47,035 bases of DNA, from the NCBI GenBank assembly GCA_016790695.1, contig JAEUOS010000041.1, forward strand, positions 1-47,035, given 5' to 3'. The DNA comes from Burkholderiales bacterium (GTDB lineage Bacteria > Pseudomonadota > Gammaproteobacteria > Burkholderiales > JAEUOS01). Positions 16,553 to 28,264 of this stretch are shown one piece after another; positions within the stretch are counted from its first letter, which is position 1; each line of letters starts with the position of its first letter. The notes below the pieces were generated by a model. That model was not told the DNA's origin. It did no database searches and saw only the letters and a program-made list of their open reading frames with translations. The translations under genes and the position numbers were made by a program.

Positions 16553-17331
16553 CGCGCCTGGTCCGCCATCTTGGGCATCTGGTCATCGACGGCGTCGCCA
16601 AACTGGGCTACGCCGCCCGCCTGTTCAGCGCCTTGCTGGGCGCTTCCGGCACGGCCTTCCGGCGCTTCCGCCTCGTGGTCGCGCAGGTGCACTTCATCGG
16701 CAACTTTTCGCTGGTGATCATCATCGTCTCGGGGCTGTTCGTCGGTTTCGTGCTCGGGTTGCAGGGTTACAACACGCTGCAGCGCTACGGGTCGGAGCAG
16801 GCGCTGGGATTGCTGGTCGCGCTCTCGCTGGTGCGCGAACTCGGTCCGGTCATCACCGCGCTGCTGTTCGCCGGACGTGCCGGAACGTCGATCACCGCCG
16901 AAATCGGGCTGATGAAGGCGGGGGAGCAACTGTCGGCCATGGAGATGATGGCGGTTTCGCCGGTGGCCAGGGTGCTCGCACCGCGCTTCTGGGCCGGCGT
17001 CATCGCCATGCCGATGCTGGCGGCGATGTTCTCGGCAGTCGGCGTATTCGGCGGCTACATCGTGGGCGTGGTACTGATCGGTGTCGACGACGGCGCGTTC
17101 TGGAGCCAGATGCAGAATGGCGTGGACTGGATCGAGGACGTCGGCAACGGCGTCATCAAGAGCCTGGTATTCGGCGTTGCCGTGACCTTCATCGCCGTCT
17201 TCGAGGGGTATGACGCCATGCCGACGCCGGAAGGCGTTTCGCACGCGACCACCAGAACCGTGGTGACGTCGTCGTTGGCCGTGCTTGCCCTGGACTTCGT
17301 TCTGACCGCGCTGATGTTCTCGGGTACGTAG
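16549..17331 (+). CDS. mlaE: MlaE, permease of the phospholipid transporter
   Basis: The 260-residue membrane protein has the MlaE/Ttg2B pattern: an amphipathic N-terminal helix, hydrophobic helices near 50-70 and 80-105, the conserved segment [19 protein letters not shown] with nearby [20 protein letters not shown], and C-terminal helices. It forms the homodimeric core of the MlaFEDB complex. It overlaps mlaF by ATGA and lies 12 bp before mlaD. Confidence 0.95.
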   Translation: MTRLVRHLGHLVIDGVAKLGYAARLFSALLGASGTAFRRFRLVVAQVHFIGNFSLVIIIVSGLFVGFVLGLQGYNTLQRYGSEQALGLLVALSLVRELGPVITALLFAGRAGTSITAEIGLMKAGEQLSAMEMMAVSPVARVLAPRFWAGVIAMPMLAAMFSAVGVFGGYIVGVVLIGVDDGAFWSQMQNGVDWIEDVGNGVIKSLVFGVAVTFIAVFEGYDAMPTPEGVSHATTRTVVTSSLAVLALDFVLTALMFSGT

Positions 17332-17343
17332 GAAGGGACCGCA

Positions 17344-17826
17344 ATGAATCGCAAAATCACCGACTTGTGGGTAGGGCTATTTGTCCTCGCCGGTTTTGGC
17401 GCGCTGCTGGTTTTGGCGCTCAAAGCGGGAAATCTCGCGTCTTTCAACTTTTCCGAAACGTATCAGGTGCTTGCCAAGTTTGATAACATTGGTGGCCTGA
17501 AAGTCAGAGCGCCGGTGAAAAGCGCGGGCGTCGTGGTCGGGCGCGTCGCCAAGGTGGCGTTCGACGATCAGGAGTATCAGGCGGTGGTCACCCTGGCGTT
17601 GGACAAGGGCTTCCAGTTTCCGAAGGACACGTCGGCAAAGATTCTGACCTCGGGTCTGCTCGGCGAACAGTACATCGGTCTTTCGCCCGGCGGCGCGGAT
17701 GCCAAACTCGGCGCGGGGGACAAGATAAAGTCGACATCGTCGGCGATGGTGCTCGAGGAATTGATCGGCAAGCTGGTGTTCGACAAGGCGGCGGAAGGCA
17801 AGAGCGAAAGCAAGGACGGCAAATGA
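17344..17826 (+). CDS. mlaD: MlaD, MCE-domain lipid-binding subunit
   Basis: The 160-residue protein has one N-terminal membrane helix (about 9-27) and a single MCE domain (about 39-116) containing DNIGGLKVRAPVKSAGVVVGRV and GEQYIGLSPGG. MlaD hexamerises in the periplasm on top of MlaE and binds phospholipid. The short charged tail (Lys/Glu/Ser) is normal in length. Its stop overlaps mlaA by ATGA. Confidence 0.95.
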   Translation: MNRKITDLWVGLFVLAGFGALLVLALKAGNLASFNFSETYQVLAKFDNIGGLKVRAPVKSAGVVVGRVAKVAFDDQEYQAVVTLALDKGFQFPKDTSAKILTSGLLGEQYIGLSPGGADAKLGAGDKIKSTSSAMVLEELIGKLVFDKAAEGKSESKDGK

Positions 17827-18692
17827 GTATTCTCGCGAAATGCAGGCTTTGCGCGATTCTGCTCGCCGCGCTGCTCTTCGGGGGCTGCGCGAGTTCGGGC
17901 ACGCCGGGAGACCCTTTCGAGGGCTTCAATCGCGCCATGTTCGGGTTCAACGAGGCGGTCGACAATGCTGTCCTGAAGCCGGTCGCCAGCGGCTACAAGA
18001 CCGTGGTGCCGGAGCCGGCGCGCGACTGTGTCGGCAATGTCTTTTCGAACATCAACGACATCTTCGTCGGCATCAACAGCCTGTTGCAGGGCAAGGTCGG
18101 CGACGCGGTTTCCGACGTCTGCCGGGTGGTGGTGAACACCACGGTCGGACTCCTGGGCTGCTTCGACGTGGCCAGCAAGGTCGGGTTGGAAAAGCACAAC
18201 CGGGATTTCGGGCAGACCTTCGGCAAGTGGGGCATCGGCTCGGGCCCCTATCTGGTCTTGCCGTTTCTCGGGCCGTCGAGCGTGCGTGACGGGGTCGGCA
18301 CCCTGATCTACACCAATCTCGACCCGGTCTGGGCGGACCACATCCCCACCCGAAATGTCGCCTATTCGCTGCGCGCCGTGAATCGCCGCGCCGAGCTGCT
18401 CGAGGCCAGCAATGTCCTCGAGGAAGCGGCACTGGACAAGTATTCGTTCGTGCGCGATGCGTACTTGCAGAGGCGTCGCGGAATGGTCGAGGAGAACGAC
18501 GGCAAGGGCGCGCGTTCGGGCGAGAGCCAGTCGGGCGGGCAGGCCGCCGGACCGACCGGACTGTCCGGCGCCGTCTGGATCGACGAGGCGAACCAGCGCG
18601 TCGCGACCGCGGGCGAACGTGCGGCTGTCGAGCTGAGGCTGCGGCGGCAGGTGCAGGCGGTGACGCCGGCCCCTGTGACCGGGCGGATGTGA
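17823..18692 (+). CDS. mlaA: MlaA (VacJ) outer-membrane lipoprotein
   Basis: The 289-residue protein has a signal peptide ending in FGGC, so Cys22 is the probable lipidation site; Phe at -3 is slightly unusual. The MlaA body follows with DPFEGFNRAMFGFNEAVD, the segment NDIFVGINSLLQGK and GSGPYLVLPFLGPSSVRD. MlaA removes mislocalised phospholipid from the outer leaflet of the outer membrane and passes it to MlaC. About 60 residues beyond the conserved domain form a polar tail of unknown role. It sits between mlaD and mlaC, as in other betaproteobacterial mla operons. Confidence 0.94.
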   Translation: MSILAKCRLCAILLAALLFGGCASSGTPGDPFEGFNRAMFGFNEAVDNAVLKPVASGYKTVVPEPARDCVGNVFSNINDIFVGINSLLQGKVGDAVSDVCRVVVNTTVGLLGCFDVASKVGLEKHNRDFGQTFGKWGIGSGPYLVLPFLGPSSVRDGVGTLIYTNLDPVWADHIPTRNVAYSLRAVNRRAELLEASNVLEEAALDKYSFVRDAYLQRRRGMVEENDGKGARSGESQSGGQAAGPTGLSGAVWIDEANQRVATAGERAAVELRLRRQVQAVTPAPVTGRM

Positions 18693-18699
18693 GACGCCC

Positions 18700-19347
18700 A
18701 TGCGACGAACTTCGAAACCGGGTGGTGGATGGCTGGCGCGGCTCGCTGCCGGCGCAGCCGCATTGCTCGTCGCCGCGGCGTCTGCGGCGCAGGAGGCGCC
18801 GGATGCGATGATCCGGCGCGTGGTCGACGAAGTCACTGCGGTGATCAAGTCCGACCGCGAAATCCAGGGCGGCAATCGCCACAAGATCAGCCAGTTGGTC
18901 GACACCAAGATCCTGCCCTACGTCAATTTCCTGCGCATGACGCAATCTGCCGTGGGTCGCCACTGGAGCCGCGCCACGCCGGAACAGCAGGCGGCGCTGG
19001 CGAAGGAATTCAAGGGGCTGCTGACCAACACGTATTCGGGCGCGTTTTCCACGTATCGACCGGATACGGTCATCGAGTACAAGCCGTTCCGCCTCGCCGC
19101 AGGGGAAAGCGACGCGGTCGTGCGCTCCCTGGTCAAGCCGGGAAGCGGCGAACCGATCCAGCTCGACTACTACGTCGAACGTTTCGACGGGGCATGGAAG
19201 GTGGTCGACATCAACGTGTACGGCGCGCGCCTGGTGGAAACCTACCGGAACCAGTTCAACACCGAGATCACCGCCAACGGCATCGACGGCCTGATCAGGG
19301 CCTTGGCGGCGAAGAACAAGGCCATCGAGGCCAAGTCCAAGACCTAG
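18700..19347 (+). CDS. mlaC: MlaC, periplasmic phospholipid carrier
   Basis: The 215-residue protein has a cleavable Sec signal (about 1-31, ending AAASAAQ) and the MlaC/Ttg2D fold: KILPYVNFLRMTQSAVGRHW, then LAKEFKGLLTNTYSGAF, then GAWKVVDINVYGARLVETYRNQF. It shuttles lipid between MlaA and the MlaFEDB complex. It starts 7 bp after mlaA. Confidence 0.95.
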   Translation: MRRTSKPGGGWLARLAAGAAALLVAAASAAQEAPDAMIRRVVDEVTAVIKSDREIQGGNRHKISQLVDTKILPYVNFLRMTQSAVGRHWSRATPEQQAALAKEFKGLLTNTYSGAFSTYRPDTVIEYKPFRLAAGESDAVVRSLVKPGSGEPIQLDYYVERFDGAWKVVDINVYGARLVETYRNQFNTEITANGIDGLIRALAAKNKAIEAKSKT

Positions 19348-19421
19348 GTCGCGCGTCTCTCCCGGACCGCGCGACGAACCAGGTGCACCGCCTGACCGTT
19401 TCGGGGAAGCCGGGGCCCACC

Positions 19422-19685
19422 ATGCCATTTGCCCTGCCATCCCGTGTCACCCTCGTGGAAGCGCCCGCGCTGATCGCTGCGGGCATCGCGCACCTGCGCG
19501 ATGGCGACGCGGCGTTCGACCTCGGGGCCGTCACCACCTGCGATTCCAGCGTGCTCGCCTGCCTGAACGAGTGGCGACGTCAGGCGGCACGGCTGGGCAA
19601 AGGAGACGTTCACGTCATCAACGTGCCCGAGGGGATCAGGCGAATCGCTCGCCTGTACGGAGTCGAATCGCTGACCCTCGGCTGA
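19422..19685 (+). CDS. mlaB: MlaB, STAS-domain subunit
   Basis: The 87-residue protein is a minimal STAS domain: a beta strand TLVEAPALI, then AAFDLGAVTTCDSSVLACLNE matching the conserved Asp-Ser-Ser stretch, then helix and strand. MlaB binds MlaF and supports assembly and activity of the transporter. I chose the ATG at 19422; the longer open frame upstream overlaps mlaC out of frame. Gene position completes a six-gene mla operon. Confidence 0.88.
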   Translation: MPFALPSRVTLVEAPALIAAGIAHLRDGDAAFDLGAVTTCDSSVLACLNEWRRQAARLGKGDVHVINVPEGIRRIARLYGVESLTLG

Positions 19686-19738
19686 CGCCTGGACGTGCTG
19701 CGGCGTAGCGACGCAGGCTCGACACGGGCGGCTCTTCC

Positions 19739-20641
19739 ATGCGCTTCGCCATCGAACTCCATTCCGTATTCAAACGCTTCGGTGCCGTCACGGCACTCGG
19801 CGGCGTCGACCTGACCGTTCGCGAGGGAGAGTTCTTCGGTCTCCTGGGGCCCAACGGCGCTGGCAAGACCACGCTGATCTCGATCATCGCCGGGTTGGCG
19901 CGGGCGGACGCCGGCAGGGCGTCCGTCATGGGGCACGATGTCGTTGCCGACTACCGGCAGGCGCGCGCCAACCTCGGAGTCGTTCCCCAGGAACTCGTCT
20001 TCGATCCCTTCTTCACGGTGCGCGAAACCCTGCGCTTTCAGTCGGGGTATTTCGGCATCAGGCGCAATGACGCGTGGATTGACGAGATTCTCGAGAACCT
20101 CGGGCTGGCAGACAAGGCCGAGGCCAACATGCGCAGCCTGTCCGGCGGCATGAAGCGCCGCGTGCTCGTCGGCCAGGCGCTTGTGCACCGTCCGCCCGTC
20201 ATCATTCTCGACGAGCCGACCGCGGGTGTCGATGTCGAGTTGCGCCAGACGCTGTGGCGATTCATCGAACGCCTCAATCGCGAGGGCCATACCATCGTCC
20301 TGACCACGCACTATCTCGAGGAGGCGGAAGCCTTGTGCGGTCGCATCGCCATGCTCAAGGGCGGGCGCGTGGTTGCGCAGGACCGGACGGCCGACCTGCT
20401 CAAGCGCCATGCGAGCGCCTACCTGAGGCTCCGGGTCGCAGGCACGCTGCCCGGCGCGCTCGCTGCGCGCACGCCGGCCCAGGCCGGCGGAGCCTACCGC
20501 TTTCGCCTCGCGTCGTTCGACGAGGTCGACACGATCCTTGCCGAAGTGCGCACGGCCGGTCTGCACATCACCGACCTTGCCGTCGAAACGCCCGACCTCG
20601 AAGACGTATTCCTTCAGCTCATGGGCGAGGCACACGCGTGA
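19739..20641 (+). CDS. ABC-2 type exporter ATPase (YadG-like)
   Basis: The 300-residue ATPase has Walker A GPNGAGKT near residue 40, signature LSGGMKRR, Walker B VIILDEPTAGVD and a switch histidine in LTTHYLEEAE. The last 80 residues form the C-terminal domain common in exporters of the YadG/NodI/DrrA type. It overlaps the following permease gene by GTGA, so the two form one exporter. The substrate is not known for this family in betaproteobacteria. Its place between mla and murA suggests envelope work, but that is inference. Confidence 0.92.
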   Translation: MRFAIELHSVFKRFGAVTALGGVDLTVREGEFFGLLGPNGAGKTTLISIIAGLARADAGRASVMGHDVVADYRQARANLGVVPQELVFDPFFTVRETLRFQSGYFGIRRNDAWIDEILENLGLADKAEANMRSLSGGMKRRVLVGQALVHRPPVIILDEPTAGVDVELRQTLWRFIERLNREGHTIVLTTHYLEEAEALCGRIAMLKGGRVVAQDRTADLLKRHASAYLRLRVAGTLPGALAARTPAQAGGAYRFRLASFDEVDTILAEVRTAGLHITDLAVETPDLEDVFLQLMGEAHA

Positions 20642-21423
20642 AGCCGCAGTCGCGCGAGAATGCGGGCGGCAGCGGCTTTCCGATGCTCTTCTACAAGGAA
20701 CTGCTGCGCTTCTGGCGCGTGGCGGCCCAGACCGTCACCGCGCCGGTGCTGACGGCGCTCTTGTACCTGCTGATCTTCTCCCACGTCCTCGAGGGCCATG
20801 TGCGCGTGCATCCCGATCACAGCTATGCGGCCTTCCTGGCGCCCGGTCTGGTCATGATGTCGATGCTGCAGAACGCGTTCGCCAACAGCGCCTCGTCGCT
20901 GATCCAGTCGAAGGTGACGGGAAATCTCGTGTTCGTCCTGCTGCCGCCGATCACCCACGTCGAGTTCCTCGGCGCCTATGTGCTGGCGGCGGTCGTGCGC
21001 GGGTTGACGGTAGGCGCCGGCGTGCTCGCCGTGACGCTGCTGTTCGCCGTGCCGCCGCTGGCCGCGCCGGCCTGGATCGTCGGCTTCGCCGTGCTCGGTG
21101 CTGCCTTGATGGGGGCGGTCGGCCTGCTGGCCGGGATCTGGGCGGAGAAGTTCGACCACATTGCGGCGTTCCAGAACTTCTTCATCCTGCCGGCGACGTT
21201 CCTGTCGGGTGTGTTCTACTCGATCCACTCGCTGCCGCCGTTCTGGCAGAAAGTGTCGCATTTCAATCCGTTTTTCTTCATGATTGACGGCTTTCGTCAC
21301 GGATTTTTCGGGCAGAGTGACGTTTCGCCCTGGCTTTCGCTGGGCGTGGTGGCGGGGTGTCTGGCGCTCGCGGTCGGGACCCTTCTCGTCATGCTCGAGC
21401 GCGGCTACAAACTGAGAGGTTGA
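20638..21423 (+). CDS. ABC-2 type exporter permease (YadH-like)
   Basis: The 261-residue membrane protein starts with GTG at 20638, overlapping the ATPase stop. It has about six hydrophobic helices and the ABC-2 motifs FLAPGLVMMSMLQNAF and PATFLSGVFYSIHSLPPFW, followed by NPFFFMIDGFRHGF, typical of the YadH/NodJ group. An internal ATG at 20683 would give a shorter form and is a possible alternative start. Confidence 0.92.
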   Translation: MKPQSRENAGGSGFPMLFYKELLRFWRVAAQTVTAPVLTALLYLLIFSHVLEGHVRVHPDHSYAAFLAPGLVMMSMLQNAFANSASSLIQSKVTGNLVFVLLPPITHVEFLGAYVLAAVVRGLTVGAGVLAVTLLFAVPPLAAPAWIVGFAVLGAALMGAVGLLAGIWAEKFDHIAAFQNFFILPATFLSGVFYSIHSLPPFWQKVSHFNPFFFMIDGFRHGFFGQSDVSPWLSLGVVAGCLALAVGTLLVMLERGYKLRG

Positions 21424-21426
21424 TCA

Positions 21427-22931
<1,505 letters not shown>

Positions 22932-22974
22932 TCCGTCGAGCGGTGACACCGGCAGGCGCGGTGCGCTTGTCTAG

Positions 22975-22980
22975 TAGAAT
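22975..22980 (+). promoter_or_regulatory. Possible -10 element upstream of the his operon
   Basis: TAGAAT lies 24 bases before the hisG ATG in the 73-bp gap after murA. No convincing -35 hexamer is at the usual spacing. No his-rich leader peptide or attenuator hairpin is visible in the gap, so Salmonella-type attenuation is unlikely here. Confidence 0.3.
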
Positions 22981-23004
22981 CGCGCTTTTGCGCACGCCTG
23001 ACCC

Positions 23005-23652
23005 ATGATCACGCTCGCCCTGTCGAAAGGGCGCATCTTCGAGGAAACGCTGCCGCTGCTCGAGGCCGTCGGCATTCGCGTCACCGACGACCCGGAGAGG
23101 TCGCGCAAGCTCATCCTCGCGACCGACAGGCACGACACGCGGGTGATCATCGTGCGCGCCTCCGACGTGCCGACCTACGTGCAGTACGGTGCCGCCGACA
23201 TCGGCGTGGCGGGGTCGGATGTCCTGCAGGAGGCCGAGGCCAAGGGCGGCAATGACGGCCTGTACCGGCCGCTCGATCTCGGCATCGGGCGCTGCCGCAT
23301 GATGGTGGCCGTGCCGGACGCGTTCGACTACGAGTCGGCGGTGCGTCGCGGCGCGCGCATCCGGGTGGCCACGAAGTACGTCAGCATCGCGCGTGAGCAT
23401 TTCGCTGCGAAGGGCATGCATGTCGACCTGATCAAGCTGTACGGCTCGATGGAACTGGCGCCCCTGATCGGCCTGGCCGACGCCATCGTCGACCTGGTGT
23501 CGACAGGCGCGACGCTGAAGGCCAATCGCCTGCGGGCGGTCGAGGAGATCGGTGCCGTATCGTCGCGCCTGATCGTGAATCAGGCGGCACTGAAGACCAA
23601 GCGACCCGCGGTGCAGGCGCTGATCGACGCGTTCGCCGCGGCGGTGAGATGA
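23005..23652 (+). CDS. hisG: ATP phosphoribosyltransferase catalytic subunit, short form
   Basis: The 215-residue enzyme joins ATP and PRPP, the first step of histidine synthesis. The N-terminus [19 protein letters not shown] and the PRPP-binding stretch [22 protein letters not shown] are clear. The protein lacks the C-terminal regulatory ACT-like domain of long HisG, so it needs HisZ as regulatory subunit; hisZ is not in this window. Its stop overlaps hisD by ATGA. Confidence 0.97.
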   Translation: MITLALSKGRIFEETLPLLEAVGIRVTDDPERSRKLILATDRHDTRVIIVRASDVPTYVQYGAADIGVAGSDVLQEAEAKGGNDGLYRPLDLGIGRCRMMVAVPDAFDYESAVRRGARIRVATKYVSIAREHFAAKGMHVDLIKLYGSMELAPLIGLADAIVDLVSTGATLKANRLRAVEEIGAVSSRLIVNQAALKTKRPAVQALIDAFAAAVR

Positions 23653-24947
23653 GCCTCGGAATCCGCCGCCTCGACACCGCGACGCCCGGCTTCGCCGGGG
23701 AGTTGCGCACGCTGCTTGCCTATGCCGACGCGGTCGATGAGGGTGTCGAGCGCGCTGCGCATGCAATCCTGGGAGACGTCCGCGCGCGCGGGGACGACGC
23801 GGTCCTCGAGTACACCGCACGGTTCGACGGCGTGCGTGCGGCCACCATGGCGGAGCTGCGCGTCCCCGAACACCGGATGGCGGCGGCGCTGGCCGGACTG
23901 CCGGCGCCGGAGCGCGCCGCCCTCGAGACGGCCGCGGCGCGCATTCGCACCTACCACGAGCGGCAGTTGTCGACATCGTGGCGCGTCACGGAGCCCGATG
24001 GAACCGAACTCGGGCAGAAGGTCACGCCGCTCGATCGCGCCGGGCTCTACGTGCCGGGCGGCAAGGCGGCCTACCCGAGTTCGCTGCTGATGAACGCCAT
24101 TCCGGCGAAAGTGGCCGGTGTCGGGGAACTCGTCATGGTCTCGCCCGCGCCCGGCGGGCAGATCAACCCGCTGGTGCTGGCCGCCGCCGCGGTTGCGGGG
24201 GTCGACGTGATCTACACCATCGGCGGCGCGCAGGCGGTGGGGGCGCTCGCCTACGGGACGCAGACGATCCGTCAGGTGGACAAGATCGTGGGTCCGGGGA
24301 ACGCCTACGTGGCGGCGGCCAAGCGCCGCGTCTTCGGCGCCGTGGGAATCGACATGATCGCCGGGCCGTCGGAGATCCTGATCATCGCCGACGGCTGCGC
24401 CGATCCCGCGTGGATGGCCATGGATCTGTTCAGCCAGGCGGAGCATGACGAGATCGCGCAGGCCATCCTGCTGTGTCCGGACCAGGAATACATCGAGAAG
24501 GTAGCCGCCGCCGCCGACCGCCTGCTGCCGGACCTGCCGCGCCGGGATATCGTCACCGCGTCGATGAACGGCCGCGGCGCGCTGATCCGGACGCGCGATC
24601 TGGCCGAGGCATGCGACGTGGCCAACGACATCGCGCCCGAGCATCTCGAGCTGGCGGTGTCCGACCCGGAAGCCCTGCTGCCGCGGATCCGGCATGCTGG
24701 TGCCATATTCATGGGCGTGCACTCCAGCGAGGCGCTGGGCGACTATTGCGCCGGCCCCAACCACGTGCTGCCGACGTCGCGTACCGCGCGTTTCTCGTCG
24801 CCGCTGGGCGTCTATGACTTCCAGAAGCGTTCGAGCGTGATCAAGGCCTCCCCCGCGGGTGCCGCGCATCTCGGCCGGATCGCCGCCGTCCTGGCCGAAG
24901 GCGAAGGGCTGCAGGCGCACGCGCGGTCGGCACGCTATCGGACTTGA
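23649..24947 (+). CDS. hisD: Histidinol dehydrogenase
   Basis: The 432-residue NAD-dependent enzyme performs the last two oxidations from histidinol to histidine. Recognisable segments are [49 protein letters not shown], the zinc-site region [10 protein letters not shown] and the C-terminal [19 protein letters not shown]. Length is normal. It is translationally coupled to hisG and followed by hisC after 43 bp. Confidence 0.97.
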   Translation: MSLGIRRLDTATPGFAGELRTLLAYADAVDEGVERAAHAILGDVRARGDDAVLEYTARFDGVRAATMAELRVPEHRMAAALAGLPAPERAALETAAARIRTYHERQLSTSWRVTEPDGTELGQKVTPLDRAGLYVPGGKAAYPSSLLMNAIPAKVAGVGELVMVSPAPGGQINPLVLAAAAVAGVDVIYTIGGAQAVGALAYGTQTIRQVDKIVGPGNAYVAAAKRRVFGAVGIDMIAGPSEILIIADGCADPAWMAMDLFSQAEHDEIAQAILLCPDQEYIEKVAAAADRLLPDLPRRDIVTASMNGRGALIRTRDLAEACDVANDIAPEHLELAVSDPEALLPRIRHAGAIFMGVHSSEALGDYCAGPNHVLPTSRTARFSSPLGVYDFQKRSSVIKASPAGAAHLGRIAAVLAEGEGLQAHARSARYRT

Positions 24948-24990
24948 GCGCCGCCGCGCAACTGCAGCGGCATCTGCCACGAGGGGTGAG

Positions 24991-26082
24991 ATGAAGACAG
25001 CTGGACAGATTGTCGACACGGTCATCCGTCCGGAGATCCGGGCGATGGGGGCATATTCGGTCGCCGATGCCGCCGGCATGATCAAGCTCGACGTCATGGA
25101 GAGCCCGTACGCGCTGCCGGACTGGCTGGCGCGGGAGATCGGCGACATCGTCGCGAGACTGCCGCTCAACCGCTACCCGGTGCCGTCGCTGACGCGGCTG
25201 CGCGCCCTCATCGCCGCAACGATGGGGGTGCCGGCCGGTTGCGACGTCCTGTGCGGCAACGGCTCGGACGAGTGCATCCAGTACATCACCGCGGCTTGTG
25301 CGCGCGAAGGCGCGGTCGTCATGGCGCCGGCGCCGTCATTCGTGATGTTCCAGATGCATGCGCTGTTCTATCGCCTGCAGTTCGTCCCGGTGACCCTGCG
25401 GCCGGATTTTTCCCTGGACGCGGATGCGTTCATCGACGCGATGGCCCGGCATCGGCCGTCCCTGGTCTGGATTGCCTACCCCAACAATCCGACCGGCAGC
25501 CCGTTCGCGGCGGCCGACATCGAACGCATCGTGCGGGCCGCGCCCGGGCTGGTGGTCGTCGACGAGGCCTACCAGCCGTTCGCGGCGGACTCGTTCATGC
25601 CGCGCCTGGCCGAGTTCCCCAACCTGGCGGTGATGCGCACGGTGTCGAAGATCAGCATGGCAGGGGTTCGCCTGGGGTACGTGGGCGCGGCGCCGGAATG
25701 GATCCGGGAATTCGACAAGACCCGCGCGCCGTACAACATCAGTGTGCTCGCGGAAGCGGTCGCGATCAAGATCCTGGAGAACAAGCACGTCATCGACGAG
25801 CAGGCGGCGCGCGTGCTTGCCGAGCGCAAGGTCGTCAGCGACGCGCTGTCGGGCCTTCGCGGGCTCACCCAGTTTCCCAGCGCGGCGAACTTCATCTGCG
25901 TGCGCATCGACGGACCGCCCGGGGCCGGCACCGCGGTCTTCGATGGCATGCGGCGACGCGGGGTGCTGGTCAAGAATTTCTCGGGCGGCCATCCGCTGCT
26001 GCAGAATTGCCTGCGCCTGACCATCGGCACGCCGGAGGAGAACCGCGCCATGCTGGCGGCGCTCTCTGCCTCCTTAGGCTAG
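24991..26082 (+). CDS. hisC: Histidinol-phosphate aminotransferase
   Basis: The 363-residue PLP enzyme converts imidazole acetol phosphate to histidinol phosphate. It has NRYPVPSLTRLR, LCGNGSDECIQ, the Asn/Tyr-Pro segment IAYPNNPTGSP, and the PLP lysine in RTVSKISMAGVRLGY. The ATG at 24991 follows a GAGGGG ribosome-binding site. The open frame continues upstream but overlaps hisD. Confidence 0.96.
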   Translation: MKTAGQIVDTVIRPEIRAMGAYSVADAAGMIKLDVMESPYALPDWLAREIGDIVARLPLNRYPVPSLTRLRALIAATMGVPAGCDVLCGNGSDECIQYITAACAREGAVVMAPAPSFVMFQMHALFYRLQFVPVTLRPDFSLDADAFIDAMARHRPSLVWIAYPNNPTGSPFAAADIERIVRAAPGLVVVDEAYQPFAADSFMPRLAEFPNLAVMRTVSKISMAGVRLGYVGAAPEWIREFDKTRAPYNISVLAEAVAIKILENKHVIDEQAARVLAERKVVSDALSGLRGLTQFPSAANFICVRIDGPPGAGTAVFDGMRRRGVLVKNFSGGHPLLQNCLRLTIGTPEENRAMLAALSASLG

Positions 26083-26142
26083 ACTGCGCATGTCGTCCCC
26101 TGCATCGTCCGCCTGCCTCGTAATCATCGTTTGCCTGGTCAA

Positions 26143-26730
26143 ATGAGAAGCGCCGAAGTCGTACGCAACACCCGGGAGACGCAGATCAGCGTCAGGATCA
26201 ACCTCGACGGCGACGGCAAGGCCTCGTTCGCGACCGGGGTGCCGTTCCTCGATCACATGCTGGACCAGGTCGCGCGCCACGGCCTGATCGACCTGGACAT
26301 CACCGCCAACGGCGATCTGCACATCGACGCGCACCACACCGTCGAGGACATCGGCATCACGCTCGGCCAGGCCTTCGCGCGCGCCGTCGGCGACAAGCGC
26401 GGCGTGCGCCGCTACGGCCATGCGTACGTGCCGCTGGACGAGGCGCTGTCGCGCGTGGTCGTCGACCTGTCGGGGCGGCCCGGGCTGGAATTCCATGTCG
26501 AGTTCCGGCGCGCGATGATCGGCACGTTCGATGTCGACCTCGCCCATGAGTTCTTCCAGGGTTTCGTGAACCATGCGCTGGTGTCGCTGCACGTCGACAA
26601 CCTGCGCGGCGACAACGCCCACCACCAGTGCGAGACCGTGTTCAAGGCCTTCGGCCGCGCGCTGCGCATGGCCTGCGAGATCGATCCGCGTGCGGGGGCG
26701 GCCGTTCCTTCGACCAAGGGTTCGCTCTAG
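26143..26730 (+). CDS. hisB: Imidazoleglycerol-phosphate dehydratase
   Basis: The 195-residue enzyme is the monofunctional dehydratase; it has no fused phosphatase domain, so histidinol phosphatase must be encoded elsewhere. Metal-binding histidine clusters are FLDHML and DAHHTVED near the N-terminus and DNAHHQCE later. The ATG at 26143 gives [15 protein letters not shown]; a TTG four codons upstream is less likely. Confidence 0.97.
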   Translation: MRSAEVVRNTRETQISVRINLDGDGKASFATGVPFLDHMLDQVARHGLIDLDITANGDLHIDAHHTVEDIGITLGQAFARAVGDKRGVRRYGHAYVPLDEALSRVVVDLSGRPGLEFHVEFRRAMIGTFDVDLAHEFFQGFVNHALVSLHVDNLRGDNAHHQCETVFKAFGRALRMACEIDPRAGAAVPSTKGSL

Positions 26731-26771
26731 GGACGGCGGTTCGCCGACCCGTTTCCGGCAGCTCGCAGGCG

Positions 26772-27407
26772 ATGCAGACCATTGCAGTCATCGACTACGG
26801 CATGGGCAACCTGCGCTCGGTGTCCAAGGCGATCGAGCACGTGGCGCCGCAGGCGCATGTGGTGGTGACCAGCGATGCGCGGGTGATCGGCGCCGCCAGC
26901 CGCGTCGTCTTTCCAGGACAGGGCGCAATGCCTGATTGCATGCGCGAGATGCAGGCCTCCGGCCTGGCGGATGCCGTGCGCGCGGCGGCGCGCACGAAGC
27001 CGTTCCTCGGCATCTGCATCGGCATGCAGATGATCTTCGATTTCAGCGAGGAGGGCGGGACAACCGGCCTCGGCTTGCTGGCAGGCACCGTCAAGCGCTT
27101 CGCTGGCGACATGCGCGGCGCCGACGGGACGCGCCTGAAGGTGCCGCACATGGGCTGGAACCGGGTGCATCAGCACGGCTCGCATCCGCTTTGGCGCGGC
27201 ATCGAAGACGACAGCCGGTTCTATTTCGTGCACAGCTTCTACCCGGTGTCGGCGCAGGCGGCGGACTGCGCAGGCTCCAGCGACTATGGGATACACTTCT
27301 GCTGCGTCGTTGCGCGCGATAATATTTTCGGCGTACAGTTCCATCCCGAGAAGAGCCATCGAGCGGGGCTTGCGTTGTTCGCGAATTTCGTCGCCTGGAA
27401 TCCCTGA
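26772..27407 (+). CDS. hisH: Imidazole glycerol phosphate synthase, glutaminase subunit
   Basis: The 211-residue class I amidotransferase supplies ammonia to HisF. The nucleophile is Cys82 in FLGICIGMQ, and the His-Glu pair of the triad is in VQFHPEKS near the C-terminus. The N-terminus IAVIDYGMGNLRSV is standard. The open frame extends upstream over hisB, but the ATG at 26772 matches family starts. Confidence 0.97.
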   Translation: MQTIAVIDYGMGNLRSVSKAIEHVAPQAHVVVTSDARVIGAASRVVFPGQGAMPDCMREMQASGLADAVRAAARTKPFLGICIGMQMIFDFSEEGGTTGLGLLAGTVKRFAGDMRGADGTRLKVPHMGWNRVHQHGSHPLWRGIEDDSRFYFVHSFYPVSAQAADCAGSSDYGIHFCCVVARDNIFGVQFHPEKSHRAGLALFANFVAWNP

Positions 27408-27486
27408 CCCGCCGGGGCAACCCGGTCCGCTAGACAACACCGCTCCAGGCGCGTGACTACCCCGACACCCCAGCACCGGCACATCC

Positions 27487-28218
27487 ATGTTGATCATCCC
27501 GGCGATTGACATCAAGGACGGGCATTGCGTCCGGCTCCGGCAGGGCGACATGGCCGATGCCACCGTGTTTTCGGAAGACCCGGCGGCAATGGCGGCGCAC
27601 TGGAAGGCAATGGGGGGCAAGCGCCTGCACATCGTCGACCTCAACGGCGCGGTCGCCGGCAAGCCGAAGAACGAGGCGGCGATCAAGCGCATCATCGCCG
27701 CGGCCGGCGACGACATGCCGGTGCAGCTGGGCGGCGGCATCCGCGACCTCGACACGGTGGAGCGCTACCTCGATGACGGCATCAGCTGGGTGATCATCGG
27801 CACGGCGGCCGTCAAGAACCCGGGATTCCTGCACGATGCGTGCGGGGCGTTCCCCGGCCATATCATCGTCGGCCTCGATGCGCGCGACGGCAAGGTGGCC
27901 ACCGACGGCTGGAGCAAGCTCACCGGCCACGACGTCGTCGATCTGGCGAAGAAGTTCGAGGACTACGGCGCCGAGGCCATCATCTACACGGACATCGGCC
28001 GCGACGGCATGCTGGGCGGCATCAACGTCGAGGCCACCCTGCGGCTGGCGCAGGCGATGACGATCCCGGTGATCGCGTCCGGTGGGCTGGCGAGCGTCAA
28101 GGACATCAAGGCGCTCAAGGCGCTCGAGAGCGACGGGGTGATCGGGGTGATCGCGGGTCGAGCCATCTACGATGGCACGCTCGATTTCAAGAAGGCGCTT
28201 GCCGAGGCGGCGAAATAG
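27487..28218 (+). CDS. hisA: ProFAR isomerase HisA
   Basis: A 243-residue TIM barrel that isomerises the aminoaldose intermediate to the aminoketose. The catalytic Asp pair is visible in [14 protein letters not shown] (Asp8) and [11 protein letters not shown]. Two half-barrel phosphate sites, GGGIRD and VIASGGLAS, are intact. It begins 79 bp after hisH. Confidence 0.97.
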   Translation: MLIIPAIDIKDGHCVRLRQGDMADATVFSEDPAAMAAHWKAMGGKRLHIVDLNGAVAGKPKNEAAIKRIIAAAGDDMPVQLGGGIRDLDTVERYLDDGISWVIIGTAAVKNPGFLHDACGAFPGHIIVGLDARDGKVATDGWSKLTGHDVVDLAKKFEDYGAEAIIYTDIGRDGMLGGINVEATLRLAQAMTIPVIASGGLASVKDIKALKALESDGVIGVIAGRAIYDGTLDFKKALAEAAK

Positions 28219-28264
28219 CCGCTGCCCGGGCGGCCGGGGAAGCGCGGGCCGCCGATCCCATGCC

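Noticed and set aside
22932..23004. Histidine attenuator or T-box before hisG
   Set aside because: The 73-bp gap has no His-rich leader peptide and no competing hairpins.
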